A stretch of DNA of 46,735 bases, taken from the NCBI GenBank assembly GCA_021324445.1, contig JAJPJC010000365.1, forward strand, positions 1 through 46,735, read 5' to 3'. Source of the DNA: Isosphaeraceae bacterium (GTDB taxonomy: Bacteria > Planctomycetota > Planctomycetia > Isosphaerales > Isosphaeraceae). Both the position numbers and the translations under genes were made by a program. The notes beneath the pieces were generated by a model. It saw nothing but the letters and a program-made list of their open reading frames with translations. It did not search any database and was not told where the DNA came from. Shown piece by piece: positions 32,562 to 40,358 of the stretch (its first letter is position 1; each line of letters opens with the position of its first letter).

Positions 32562-34496
32562 TCAACGCAGCGGGGCTGTCGCCCCGGACCTGCTCGGCTT
32601 CTCCGCGATCGCCGCGGGCGCGCGGAGCGATTCGATCAGCGAGGTATACGCCAAGGTCAACTGGCGCCGGGAGAGCAAGCCCAGCAGGTGGGTGGGGTCC
32701 TTGGGGTTGACGACGGGGAGCTCGTCGATATTCAGCTCGGTCATGCGCCGCAGGGCCGTGTGCAGGTTGTCTTCGGGCGTGACCGACAGCACGGGGCGAT
32801 GCGCCAGGTCGTCGGCCAGGACGAGGGGTCCCCACTCGGAACCGACCAGGGCGATCCGCAGGTCCCGGAGCGTGAAGATCCCCGTGAGCCGCCCCTGACG
32901 GTCGATGACCGGGAAGAGCGTCTCGGTCGACCGGGCGACCAGGTGAATCAGCGAGTGAAACGGCGTGGCGGCGGGGATCCGCTCGATGCCCTCGGTCCGG
33001 AAGCCGACTTCACCGACGCGGAGCTGCTCCAGGACGTCGACCACGAAGTCGCCCTGATGCGCCGGGCTGTCGATCGGCGTGAGGACTTGCTCCTCATAGA
33101 TCGTCCACCGCCGCGAGATCGCCATGTTCAGCCCGCAGGCGAGCATCAGCGGGACCAGCAGGCTGTACGAGCCGGTCATCTCGCTGACCATCACGATCGA
33201 GGTCAGCGGCGTCTTGGAGACCCCGGCGAAGAAGCCTCCCATCCCGACCAGCACGAAGGCCGCCGGTTCGATCTGCGCCTGGGGTACCCAGGACGCCAGG
33301 AACTGTCCGCAGGCCCCACCGAGCATGCCGCCGATGAGCATCGACGGACCGAACACGCCGCCGCTGCCGCCGGAGCTGATCGTCAGGCCGGTCGCCACGA
33401 TCTTGAGGACGGCCAGGGTCAGCAGCAGTCCCATCCCCATGTGGGGGAGGAAGCTCTCCTCGCCGGGCAGGGTCAGCGACGGCGGCATACCGATCGCACC
33501 CCACTGCACCCAGCCGTAGCCGCCGGTCATCACCTGGGGGAAACCCAGGGCCAGGATACCGAGCAACAACCCACCCAGTGCCGGCTTGATCTGCCGGGGG
33601 ATCGGCATCGGCTTGAAGAACCAGTCCCGCAGCCCGTAGAAGACCCGGACATACAACCAACCGAGGCCCGCGCAGGCGAGCGTCAGGATCATGAACAGCG
33701 GCAGCTCGCGCAGGCCATGGAAGGTCATCGGCGGCAGGATGAAGATCGGTTGCGGCGTGATGAACAACGCGAAGGTGGAATACGCCACAATCGAGCTGGC
33801 CAGGCAGGGCAGGAGGGCCGCCGATTCGAAGGCCGTGGAGGCATAGAGGACCTCACCGGCAAACAAGGCGCCGCCCAGCGGGGCCCGGAAGATGGCCCCG
33901 ACGCCCCCGGCGGCGCCGGCCAGCATCAGCAGCCGCCGGTCGGTCGGCGGCAGCTTGAGCAATCCCCCCAGCAGCGAGCCGAAGCCGGCCCCGATCTGCG
34001 CGATCGGTCCCTCCTGGCCGGCCGAGCCGCCCGTCCCCATCGTGATGATCGAGGCCACCGCCTTGATCAGCGGCACCCGGGCCCGGATCACCCCGCCGCC
34101 GCGATGAAACGCCCGGATCATCGCATCGGTGCCGTGCCCCTCGGCCTCGGGGGCCAGGGTGAAGACCAGGGCGCCCGAGATCAAGCCCCCCACCGCCGGA
34201 ACCAGCACGACCAGCCACCAGGGATAGGGATCGGTGATCTCATGAGGCTGCTCCTCGACCGTCGACGGCCGCTGGAAGTGGAGCAAGCCCCCCATGACCT
34301 CGCGGTACGTGAACTGGAGCGCCAGCAAGAACGCGACGGCCCCCAGCCCCGCGATCAAGCCGACCACCGGACTGCACAGCGCCACCCGCCCGATCCGGGG
34401 CGCCGCCCAGAGGGCCGTCAGCCGGTCGAACACCTCGCGGATCCCGGTGAGGCTCGGGCTGGGACTTGCGGGAAGCGGCTCCTGCGACTGCGGCAT
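32562..34496 (-). CDS. ClC-family chloride channel/antiporter with CBS domains
   Basis: 644 aa from ATG 34496 (MPQSQEPLPA). About ten membrane helices of the ClC fold, with the selectivity motifs in order: GHGTDAMI (standard GSGIP position), GSAGQEGPIAQIG (standard GKxGPxxH, keeping the gating glutamate) and GGSGGVFGPSMLIGG (standard GxFxP). The C-terminal region, from about residue 500, holds a pair of CBS domains (LFPVIDRQGRLTGIFTLRDL and LPVVNPKDPTHLLGLLSRRQ), which bind adenine nucleotides and regulate activity. Inner membrane. Since the gating glutamate is present it may be a proton/chloride antiporter. Separate transcription unit. Confidence 0.93.
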   Translation of the reverse strand: MPQSQEPLPASPSPSLTGIREVFDRLTALWAAPRIGRVALCSPVVGLIAGLGAVAFLLALQFTYREVMGGLLHFQRPSTVEEQPHEITDPYPWWLVVLVPAVGGLISGALVFTLAPEAEGHGTDAMIRAFHRGGGVIRARVPLIKAVASIITMGTGGSAGQEGPIAQIGAGFGSLLGGLLKLPPTDRRLLMLAGAAGGVGAIFRAPLGGALFAGEVLYASTAFESAALLPCLASSIVAYSTFALFITPQPIFILPPMTFHGLRELPLFMILTLACAGLGWLYVRVFYGLRDWFFKPMPIPRQIKPALGGLLLGILALGFPQVMTGGYGWVQWGAIGMPPSLTLPGEESFLPHMGMGLLLTLAVLKIVATGLTISSGGSGGVFGPSMLIGGMLGGACGQFLASWVPQAQIEPAAFVLVGMGGFFAGVSKTPLTSIVMVSEMTGSYSLLVPLMLACGLNMAISRRWTIYEEQVLTPIDSPAHQGDFVVDVLEQLRVGEVGFRTEGIERIPAATPFHSLIHLVARSTETLFPVIDRQGRLTGIFTLRDLRIALVGSEWGPLVLADDLAHRPVLSVTPEDNLHTALRRMTELNIDELPVVNPKDPTHLLGLLSRRQLTLAYTSLIESLRAPAAIAEKPSRSGATAPLR

Positions 34497-34741
34497 CGAC
34501 GCGAATTCCTCAAACGGTGGGACGAATCGAGACCAAGGCTTGTCCGAGCAGTGGTTCCGAACCATTCCAGCCGATCGGTTATTCCGCGTCCAGGGACAAT
34601 CCCGTTTCTCAGGCCTCGGTGGCGGCGATATCCCCGGCTCAGAGGCCCAGTGGAACCCCATTCTGATACGTTCTCGTCCACAAACTCCCGAACGTTCCGA
34701 GCAGAGGCGACAAGCGCGGCCATTCGGCCTGAGGCCATCCG

Positions 34742-34771
34742 TTGTTCCTGCTCTGCCTGGTTTCGTATACT
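34742..34771 (+). promoter_or_regulatory. Promoter for the Phd-like gene and asnB
   Basis: TTGTTC (34742-34747), an 18-base spacer and TATACT (34766-34771), 24 bases before the ATG at 34796. The -10 box is good and the -35 fair. Confidence 0.5.
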
Positions 34772-34795
34772 GAGAAAACGTGGAGGGGTTCGACG

Positions 34796-35041
34796 ATGAC
34801 GGTGATCGAACCGGCCGAGACTCAACCGACGCTCGAGGAAGTGATGGGGTTGGCGAAGGACGAGGTCGTGGTCTTGCGCCAGCCCGACGGGTCCGCGTTC
34901 GCCCTCGCGCAACTGGACGATTTCGAGGTCGAGGTGGAGCGACTCAGGAACAATCCCGACTTGCTGAGCTTCCTGACGCAGCATTCCCGCGAGGCGGCCA
35001 GGATCTCGCTGGAGGACTTGCGGAGAGAGCTGGTCCGCTGA
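34796..35041 (+). CDS. Phd-like small protein upstream of asnB
   Basis: 81 aa from ATG 34796, with GGAGG at 34782-34786, about 9 bases upstream. The sequence TLEEVMGLAKDEVVVLRQPD, then SAFALAQLDDFEVEVERLRN resembles the N-terminal part of Phd/YefM antitoxins and related DNA-binding proteins; the end is basic (RISLEDLRRELVR). No toxin gene (Doc, RelE or PIN type) follows. asnB starts 19 bases downstream, so it is probably co-transcribed with asnB. May be an orphan antitoxin or a small regulator of the operon. Confidence 0.6.
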   Translation: MTVIEPAETQPTLEEVMGLAKDEVVVLRQPDGSAFALAQLDDFEVEVERLRNNPDLLSFLTQHSREAARISLEDLRRELVR

Positions 35042-35060
35042 AGCACGGGGAGTTCCCGGC

Positions 35061-36998
35061 ATGTGCGGCATCTGCGGTGCGGTCTGGACCGGGCCGAACG
35101 GCGCTCTGGCAGCGGACTCGCTCCAGGCCATGATGGACCGCCTGGTCCACCGCGGCCCGGACGACGCGGGCAGCTATCACGACAATCACGCCGCGCTGGG
35201 GTTCCGGCGGCTGTCGATCATCGACCTGGCCGGCGGCCATCAGCCGCTCTCCAATGAGGACGGTTCGATCTGGACCGTCTTCAACGGCGAGATCTACAAC
35301 TTCCCCGGGCTGCGCCGCCGCCTGGAGGCCAAGGGGCATGCGCTCCGATCATCGGGCGACAGCGAGGTCCTCGTGCATCTCTACGAGGATGAGGGGACGC
35401 GGATGTTCCGCCTCCTGCGCGGGATGTTCGCGCTGGCGATCTGGGACGCGACCCGCCGCACCCTCATCCTGGCCCGCGACCGCATGGGCCAGAAGCCGCT
35501 GATCTATCGGCACGATGGCCGGCGGCTGGTCTTCGCCAGCGAGCTGAAGTCCCTGCTGGCCTTGCCCCAGGCCGAGTTCCCGCGCCGGCTCGATCCCATG
35601 GCGCTGGACCTTTACCTCAACTACGGCTACGTCCCGCAGCCGAGGACCATGCTGGAGGGGACGTGCAAGCTGCCCCCGGCGCATTACGCAGTGTGGCACG
35701 ACGGAGTCTTGACGATCGAGAGGTACTGGCATCCCGACTGGAACCGCGAGCGCGACCAGCCGGTCGAGGAGGACGTCGAGGAGCTGCGCGCGACCTTGGC
35801 CGACGCCGTGCGCGAGCAGATGATTGCGGACGTGCCTCTGGGGGCATTCCTCTCCGGAGGCATCGACTCGACGATCATCGTCGGACTGATGCAGCGGGCG
35901 TCCAGCCAGCCGGTGAAGACGTTCGCGATCGGGTTCCCCGACCCGGCCTACAACGAGACGCATTACGCCGAGCTGGCTGCGCGGCACCTGGGGACCGAGC
36001 ATCAGACCTTCATCGTGGAGCCGAAGGCGTGGGAGACCCTGCCGGCCCTGGCCTGGCAGTTCGACGAGCCGTTCGCCGACAGCTCGGCCCTGCCGACGTG
36101 GTACGTGGCGCGCGAGACGCGGCGAGCCGTCACGGTCGCCCTGACCGGCGATGCCGGCGACGAGCTCTTCGGTGGTTACGACCGCTACCGGGCCCTCGCG
36201 CTGACCGAGTTGTTCCACCGCCTCCCCGACGGCCCGCGCCGGGTCCTGGGCGGGACGATGGTCCGCGTCTTGCCCCGCTCGGCCCGGTCGAAGACCCGGC
36301 TCCGCGGCTTCCAGCGGCTCGTCGAGCACATCAACGAACCGGCCGAGGCCCGATACCTGGGCTGGATGACGACCTTCGACGAGGCCGGCCGGCTGACGCT
36401 CTATTCCGACGACCAGCTGGATGCGCTGGCAACGGCCGCCGCGGGGCTCGACGACCCGACGCAGGCCGACCCGGCCGCGCTGCTGGGTCAAGCGTTCGCC
36501 TCGGCCGCGCGGCGTGATCGGGTCACCCGGGCCATGGTCGCCGACCTCCTGACCTACTTGCCCGGCGACTTGCTGGTGAAGGTGGACCTGGCCAGCATGG
36601 CCCACAGCCTCGAGTGCCGCGGGCCGTTCCTGGACCACCGCGTCGTCGAGCTGGCCGCGGCCATGCGGCTGGACCGGAAGATCCGCCTCCGCTCGGGCCG
36701 ATCCAAGGTCGTGCTCAAGCAGGCGTTCGCGGATCTCTTACCCCCGCCGATCAGGACCCGGGCGAAGATGGGCTTCGGCGTCCCGATCAGCCGATGGTTC
36801 CGCGACGACCTGAAGGACGAGCTCCAGGGCGTCTTGCTCGATCCAGTCTGCCTCAATCGGGGACTGTTCCGACCCGAGACGGTCCGCGAGCTCGTGGAGG
36901 AACACGTCGACGGCCGTCGCGAGCACTCATTCCGCCTCTGGGCACTGGTGATGCTCGAGTTATGGTTCCGCAGGCATCTGGACGTGTCGGCACCTTGA
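35061..36998 (+). CDS. asnB: Asparagine synthase (glutamine-hydrolysing)
   Basis: 645 aa from ATG 35061. Class II glutamine amidotransferase: Cys2 nucleophile in MCGICGAVW, RGPDDAG and NGEIYNF in the glutaminase domain (1-210). The synthetase domain carries the ATP-pyrophosphatase P-loop FLSGGIDST (near residue 265) and DELFGGYDRYRA (near 372). It is the AsnB type often found in exopolysaccharide and lipopeptide gene sets, where it may amidate a sugar acid instead of aspartate. Follows the Phd-like gene by 19 bases. A structured intergenic region with strong hairpins follows (37059-37197). Confidence 0.94.
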   Translation: MCGICGAVWTGPNGALAADSLQAMMDRLVHRGPDDAGSYHDNHAALGFRRLSIIDLAGGHQPLSNEDGSIWTVFNGEIYNFPGLRRRLEAKGHALRSSGDSEVLVHLYEDEGTRMFRLLRGMFALAIWDATRRTLILARDRMGQKPLIYRHDGRRLVFASELKSLLALPQAEFPRRLDPMALDLYLNYGYVPQPRTMLEGTCKLPPAHYAVWHDGVLTIERYWHPDWNRERDQPVEEDVEELRATLADAVREQMIADVPLGAFLSGGIDSTIIVGLMQRASSQPVKTFAIGFPDPAYNETHYAELAARHLGTEHQTFIVEPKAWETLPALAWQFDEPFADSSALPTWYVARETRRAVTVALTGDAGDELFGGYDRYRALALTELFHRLPDGPRRVLGGTMVRVLPRSARSKTRLRGFQRLVEHINEPAEARYLGWMTTFDEAGRLTLYSDDQLDALATAAAGLDDPTQADPAALLGQAFASAARRDRVTRAMVADLLTYLPGDLLVKVDLASMAHSLECRGPFLDHRVVELAAAMRLDRKIRLRSGRSKVVLKQAFADLLPPPIRTRAKMGFGVPISRWFRDDLKDELQGVLLDPVCLNRGLFRPETVRELVEEHVDGRREHSFRLWALVMLELWFRRHLDVSAP

Positions 36999-37058
36999 GA
37001 GTCCGTTCCCTCAGGAACACTGGAAAGCCATGAGGTGGACAGGGGTGGTGGGCTGTGA

Positions 37059-37179
37059 CCAGCCACGTCAGTGCCTGGTTCGGACGGGACGCCAGTCCCC
37101 CAACCTCGGGCGTCAGCCCGATTTTGCAGGCCAGGGGATCGCACTGACGTGCGAGGCTGGTGGTTCCTCGTCCGAACCA
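37059..37179. repeat. Interleaved (pseudoknot-like) inverted repeats
   Basis: Arm A, CCAGCCACGTCAGTGC (37059-37074), pairs with 37141-37160 (GCACTGACGT, then GCGAGGCTGG) with a 4-base bulge. Arm B, TGGTTCGGACG (37076-37086), pairs exactly with CGTCCGAACCA (37169-37179). The order is A, B, A', B', so the two cannot nest: in RNA they would form a pseudoknot or alternative folds. A small hairpin, CGGGC/GCCCG, sits between (37108-37121). Confidence 0.65.
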
Positions 37180-37197
37180 CGTTCCCACGAACGTGGT
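37176..37197. terminator. 9-bp hairpin between asnB and cydB
   Basis: ACCACGTTC (37176-37184), loop CCAC, GAACGTGGT (37189-37197): a perfect 9-bp stem in the convergent gap between asnB and cydB. Without a T-run it may act as a factor-dependent or hairpin terminator, or as mRNA protection. Confidence 0.45.
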
Positions 37198-37258
37198 CAC
37201 ACCGAGCGACCGGCCGACCAAAGGTCTCCTGAGCTCGCGGACATTCCTTTTCCGACTC

Positions 37259-38305
37259 TCAGTAATGGTCCGACCCGGTTTCGGCCCCGACCTTCCCCCG
37301 CATCGAGCGGAACAGATAGGTGAAATAGCCGGCGACCAGGGTGATCCCGACGACCCACCACGCCAGCGCCACCCCCATCCCGTAGCGGTCCGCTGCGGAG
37401 TTCGTCGCGGTGAGGCTGGAGGAGGCGTCGAGCGTCGACCGCAGCCAGAACGGGTAATTGCCCGCCAGCGCCGTGGCCACCAACCCGAGCAGGAACGCAC
37501 AGGAGGAAACGAACGCCGCGAGGTCCCGGCCGCGCCCCGGGAACCGGAAGACCCCGACGATCCCGGCGGCCGACACGGCGACGAAGACGAGGGTCCAGGG
37601 GCGTGAGACCAGGTTGGAAAAGACCTCAGGCCGCACCCATGCGGTGGCAGCGGTCGCCGCGACCCACAACACGAACACGGCCCTCCACACCCCCTGGGCC
37701 AGGGCAAGGCTGCGCTCCCGGACGGGACCCGCCGTCCGCCAGGCGAGATACAGGGCGCCGTGGCCGGCCAGGGCGGCCAGCGCGAAGAGGCCGACGAGGC
37801 CCGTGTACCAGTCGAGGATCCCCGGCTCGCGGCCGGGTCGGAAGTTCGTGAACAGGGGCATGCCCGGTAGTCCCTCCTTGCCCACCGGCACGCCGCGGAT
37901 GAGGTTGCCCAGCGCTGTGCCGAAGACCGCGGCCAGGAGCCCCGACGCGACCGCGAAGATCGTGTCCCAGAACTCGCGCCACAGGGGATGGTCCTGGTGC
38001 ACGCGGAACTCGATCGCCACGCCGCGGAGGATCAGCAGCCAGAGGACGATCATCAGGGCCATGTAGAAGCCGCTGAACGCGGTGGCGTAGACCCGCGGGA
38101 ACGCCACGAAGAGCACCCCGCCGGCGGCAATCAGCCAGACCTCGTTGCCGTCCCAGACCGGGCCGATCGCCGCCAGCACCGCCCGGCGCTCCTCGTTGGT
38201 CCGGGCGACCAGGCGGTGAACGATGCCGGCCCCGAAGTCGAAGCCGTCGAGCACCGCGTAGACGGCGAGCATGCCCGAGACGATCGCGAACCAGACCGCT
38301 TCCAT
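37259..38305 (-). CDS. cydB: Cytochrome bd oxidase subunit II
   Basis: 348 aa, about nine membrane helices. Family motifs are intact at the N-terminus: AVLDGFDFGAGIVHRLVA, IGPVWDGNEVWLIAAGGVLF and VYATAFSGFYMALMIVLW. Partner of CydA in the high-affinity quinol oxidase of the inner membrane, which reduces oxygen to water without pumping protons. It lies 447 bases downstream of cydA on the same strand, an unusually wide gap filled by the composite palindromic element at 38357-38709. No small CydX-like gene was seen after it. Confidence 0.95.
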   Translation of the reverse strand: MEAVWFAIVSGMLAVYAVLDGFDFGAGIVHRLVARTNEERRAVLAAIGPVWDGNEVWLIAAGGVLFVAFPRVYATAFSGFYMALMIVLWLLILRGVAIEFRVHQDHPLWREFWDTIFAVASGLLAAVFGTALGNLIRGVPVGKEGLPGMPLFTNFRPGREPGILDWYTGLVGLFALAALAGHGALYLAWRTAGPVRERSLALAQGVWRAVFVLWVAATAATAWVRPEVFSNLVSRPWTLVFVAVSAAGIVGVFRFPGRGRDLAAFVSSCAFLLGLVATALAGNYPFWLRSTLDASSSLTATNSAADRYGMGVALAWWVVGITLVAGYFTYLFRSMRGKVGAETGSDHY

Positions 38306-38356
38306 GGAAGTCTCCGCTTAATAGGACGCGGCCGGGCCGCAACCCAAGAGTCATGG

Positions 38357-38709
38357 CAGATTCCAGATTCCAGATTCGACACGCCGCGGCGATCACCACC
38401 TTTGGACCACCCGTCGCACCGCCGAGCGGGAGGGGACGGATTCACCGCGGAGACCGCAGAGACCGCCGAGGAACACGCCGAGGAGACGACCGAGAGCGAA
38501 TCGGGCTTCCGTCCCCCGGACCCTTCCGACCCGCTCTCCTGGCTCTGTCCCCATCTCCGCGGTCTCGGCGATCTCCGCGGTGAACCTCGGGGCTCCATCG
38601 CGACGGTCGCTGCGGCCAGGCCCGTGGGACCACGGTGGTGATCGCCGAGTGGTGTCCAAATTCCAGATTCATTCCCCTTTTGAATTGGGAATCTGTCATG
38701 TGGAATTCC
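38357..38709. repeat. Three-tier palindromic element between cydA and cydB
   Basis: Outer arms: CAGATTC three times in tandem (38357-38377) against 7-base units GAATTGG, GAATCTG, TCATGTG, GAATTCC (38682-38709). Middle arms: 38378-38400 (ending CGGCGATCACCACC) against 38634-38656, 23 bases with about three mismatches. Inner arms: TTCACCGCGGAGACCGC and continuation (38441-38465) against 38560-38584, 25 bases with two mismatches, themselves built of 9-base units CCGCGGAGA. The tiers nest, so single-stranded nucleic acid could form one long stem. Confidence 0.85.
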
Positions 38710-38752
38710 CAAGACGCGCAGGGGGCGGAGATCCGACAGAGGTCGACTCGAA

Positions 38753-40078
38753 TCAATGGGATGCGGCCGGGCCGCGGTCGATCTCCTTGAGAACGTGCAC
38801 GACGAAGAGCATGCTCAGCAGCAGGTACAGCCCGGCGAAGCCCAGCAGGGTGAAGACCACATCCCCCGGGTTGACGAGCTCCGAGTGGGCGTCGGCGGTT
38901 CGCAGCAGGCCGTGGATGACCCACGGCTGCCGACCCAGCTCCGCGGTCCACCAGCCCGCCGTCGTCGCGATGTAGGGGAACGGGAACGCCAGCATCAGCA
39001 CCCAGAGCATCGGCCGCGTCCGCATGAGCCGGTCCCGGGGAAGCAGGAACGCGGCGATGCCCATCACCAGGATGAACAGCGTCCCCAGCCCCACCATGAT
39101 GTGGTAGCTGTAGTAGAGCAGCTCCACGTTGTACGGCCACTCGTCCTTGGGGAAGTCGTTCAGGCCGTGGACGGTGCTGCCGAAGGTCCCGTACGCCAGG
39201 AAGCTGAGGACCCCCGGCACGACGACCGGGTTCTCCAGCCGGCGGGCGTTGACGTCGGGCTGCCCGATGATGGCCAGGTCGGCATACGGACCGCCCGCGA
39301 AGAGCCCCTCCATCGCGGCGAGCGTGACCGGCTGATGCCGCGTCACCAGCTTCCCCGCGCCGTCGCCGGTCGGGAACAGGACCAGGAGGCTGGAGGCCCA
39401 TCCCACGATGACCCCCGCGCGCAGGCAGATCGCGGCGTGCCGGGCGTGGCGGCCCATCAAGGACCAGTAGGCTCCCACGGCGGCCACCACGAACGACGAC
39501 GTGACCAGCGAGGCCGCCATGTTGTGAGCGAATTGCCACAATGCCCAGGGGTTGAAGAGGTACGCCGCGAAGTTCTCCAGGTGCAACACCCCGTCCTCGC
39601 CCAGCCGGTAGCCGACGGGGTGCTGCATGAAGGCGTTGGCCACGATGATGAAATAGCCCGACAGCCAGGAGCCCAGGGCCAGGGCGACGGCCGCCGCGAG
39701 GTGTTTCCCGGGGCCGAGCCGCCGCTCGCCGAAGAGGAACAGCCCCAGGAACGTCGACTCCAGGAAGAACGCGAAGACGCCCTCCATCGCCAGCGCCTGT
39801 CCCACGACCTCGCCCGAGTAGCGGGAAAACCGCGACCAGTTGGTCCCGAACTGGAACTCCATCGGGATGCCGGTCACGACACCCATCGCGAAGTTCAGGG
39901 CGAAGAGCCGGCCCCAGAATCGGGCAACCTCATTGTAGGAGTCGTCGCGGAGCCGGAGCGCCAGCGACTTGAACAGCACGATGAGCAGGGCCAGCCCCAT
40001 CGTGAGCTGCGGGAACAGGTAGTGGAAGGTGATCGAGAAGGCGAACTGGATGCGGTGCCAGGGCAAGGCGTCGCTCAT
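38753..40078 (-). CDS. cydA: Cytochrome bd oxidase subunit I
   Basis: 441 aa from ATG 40078 with an AGGAG ribosome-binding site; the frame upstream of it is non-coding. Nine membrane helices. The haem b595 ligand is probably the His in FHYLFPQLTMG, and the haem b558 pair His and Met lie in the middle. ETMG-like and FFLESTFLGLFLFG regions are conserved, as is GRQPWVIHGLLRT near the C-terminus. The Q-loop (after HGLNDFPKDEWP) is short, as in CioA-type or short-loop bd oxidases. First gene of the cydA-cydB pair, transcribed leftwards. Confidence 0.95.
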   Translation of the reverse strand: MSDALPWHRIQFAFSITFHYLFPQLTMGLALLIVLFKSLALRLRDDSYNEVARFWGRLFALNFAMGVVTGIPMEFQFGTNWSRFSRYSGEVVGQALAMEGVFAFFLESTFLGLFLFGERRLGPGKHLAAAVALALGSWLSGYFIIVANAFMQHPVGYRLGEDGVLHLENFAAYLFNPWALWQFAHNMAASLVTSSFVVAAVGAYWSLMGRHARHAAICLRAGVIVGWASSLLVLFPTGDGAGKLVTRHQPVTLAAMEGLFAGGPYADLAIIGQPDVNARRLENPVVVPGVLSFLAYGTFGSTVHGLNDFPKDEWPYNVELLYYSYHIMVGLGTLFILVMGIAAFLLPRDRLMRTRPMLWVLMLAFPFPYIATTAGWWTAELGRQPWVIHGLLRTADAHSELVNPGDVVFTLLGFAGLYLLLSMLFVVHVLKEIDRGPAASH

Positions 40079-40358
40079 CTTCACTCCTCCGTTCGGGCTT
40101 GGGATTGGGGACGGTGACCAGCTGGGGGCACGACCGGGTCGCGGACCTGGGCATTCCTCACCTGAGTCGCGGTCGCGCCACGAACGGAGGCCGGTCCGCC
40201 AGCGGAGTGGGCGATTTCTCCGACCCCAAAACACTCCAAGATACCCGGCCCGATGACCGGTTGCTATGCTCAGTAAGGTGCAAGGGCCAGGGACCTCCTC
40301 CGCTCCACAGCGACTCAGACGAAACCTGACCGATCGCCTCATTCCTGGAGTTCGACTC

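Noticed and set aside
40265-40270. TATGCT as a -10 box for the GT87 gene at 40359
   Set aside because: No -35-like hexamer at a suitable distance.
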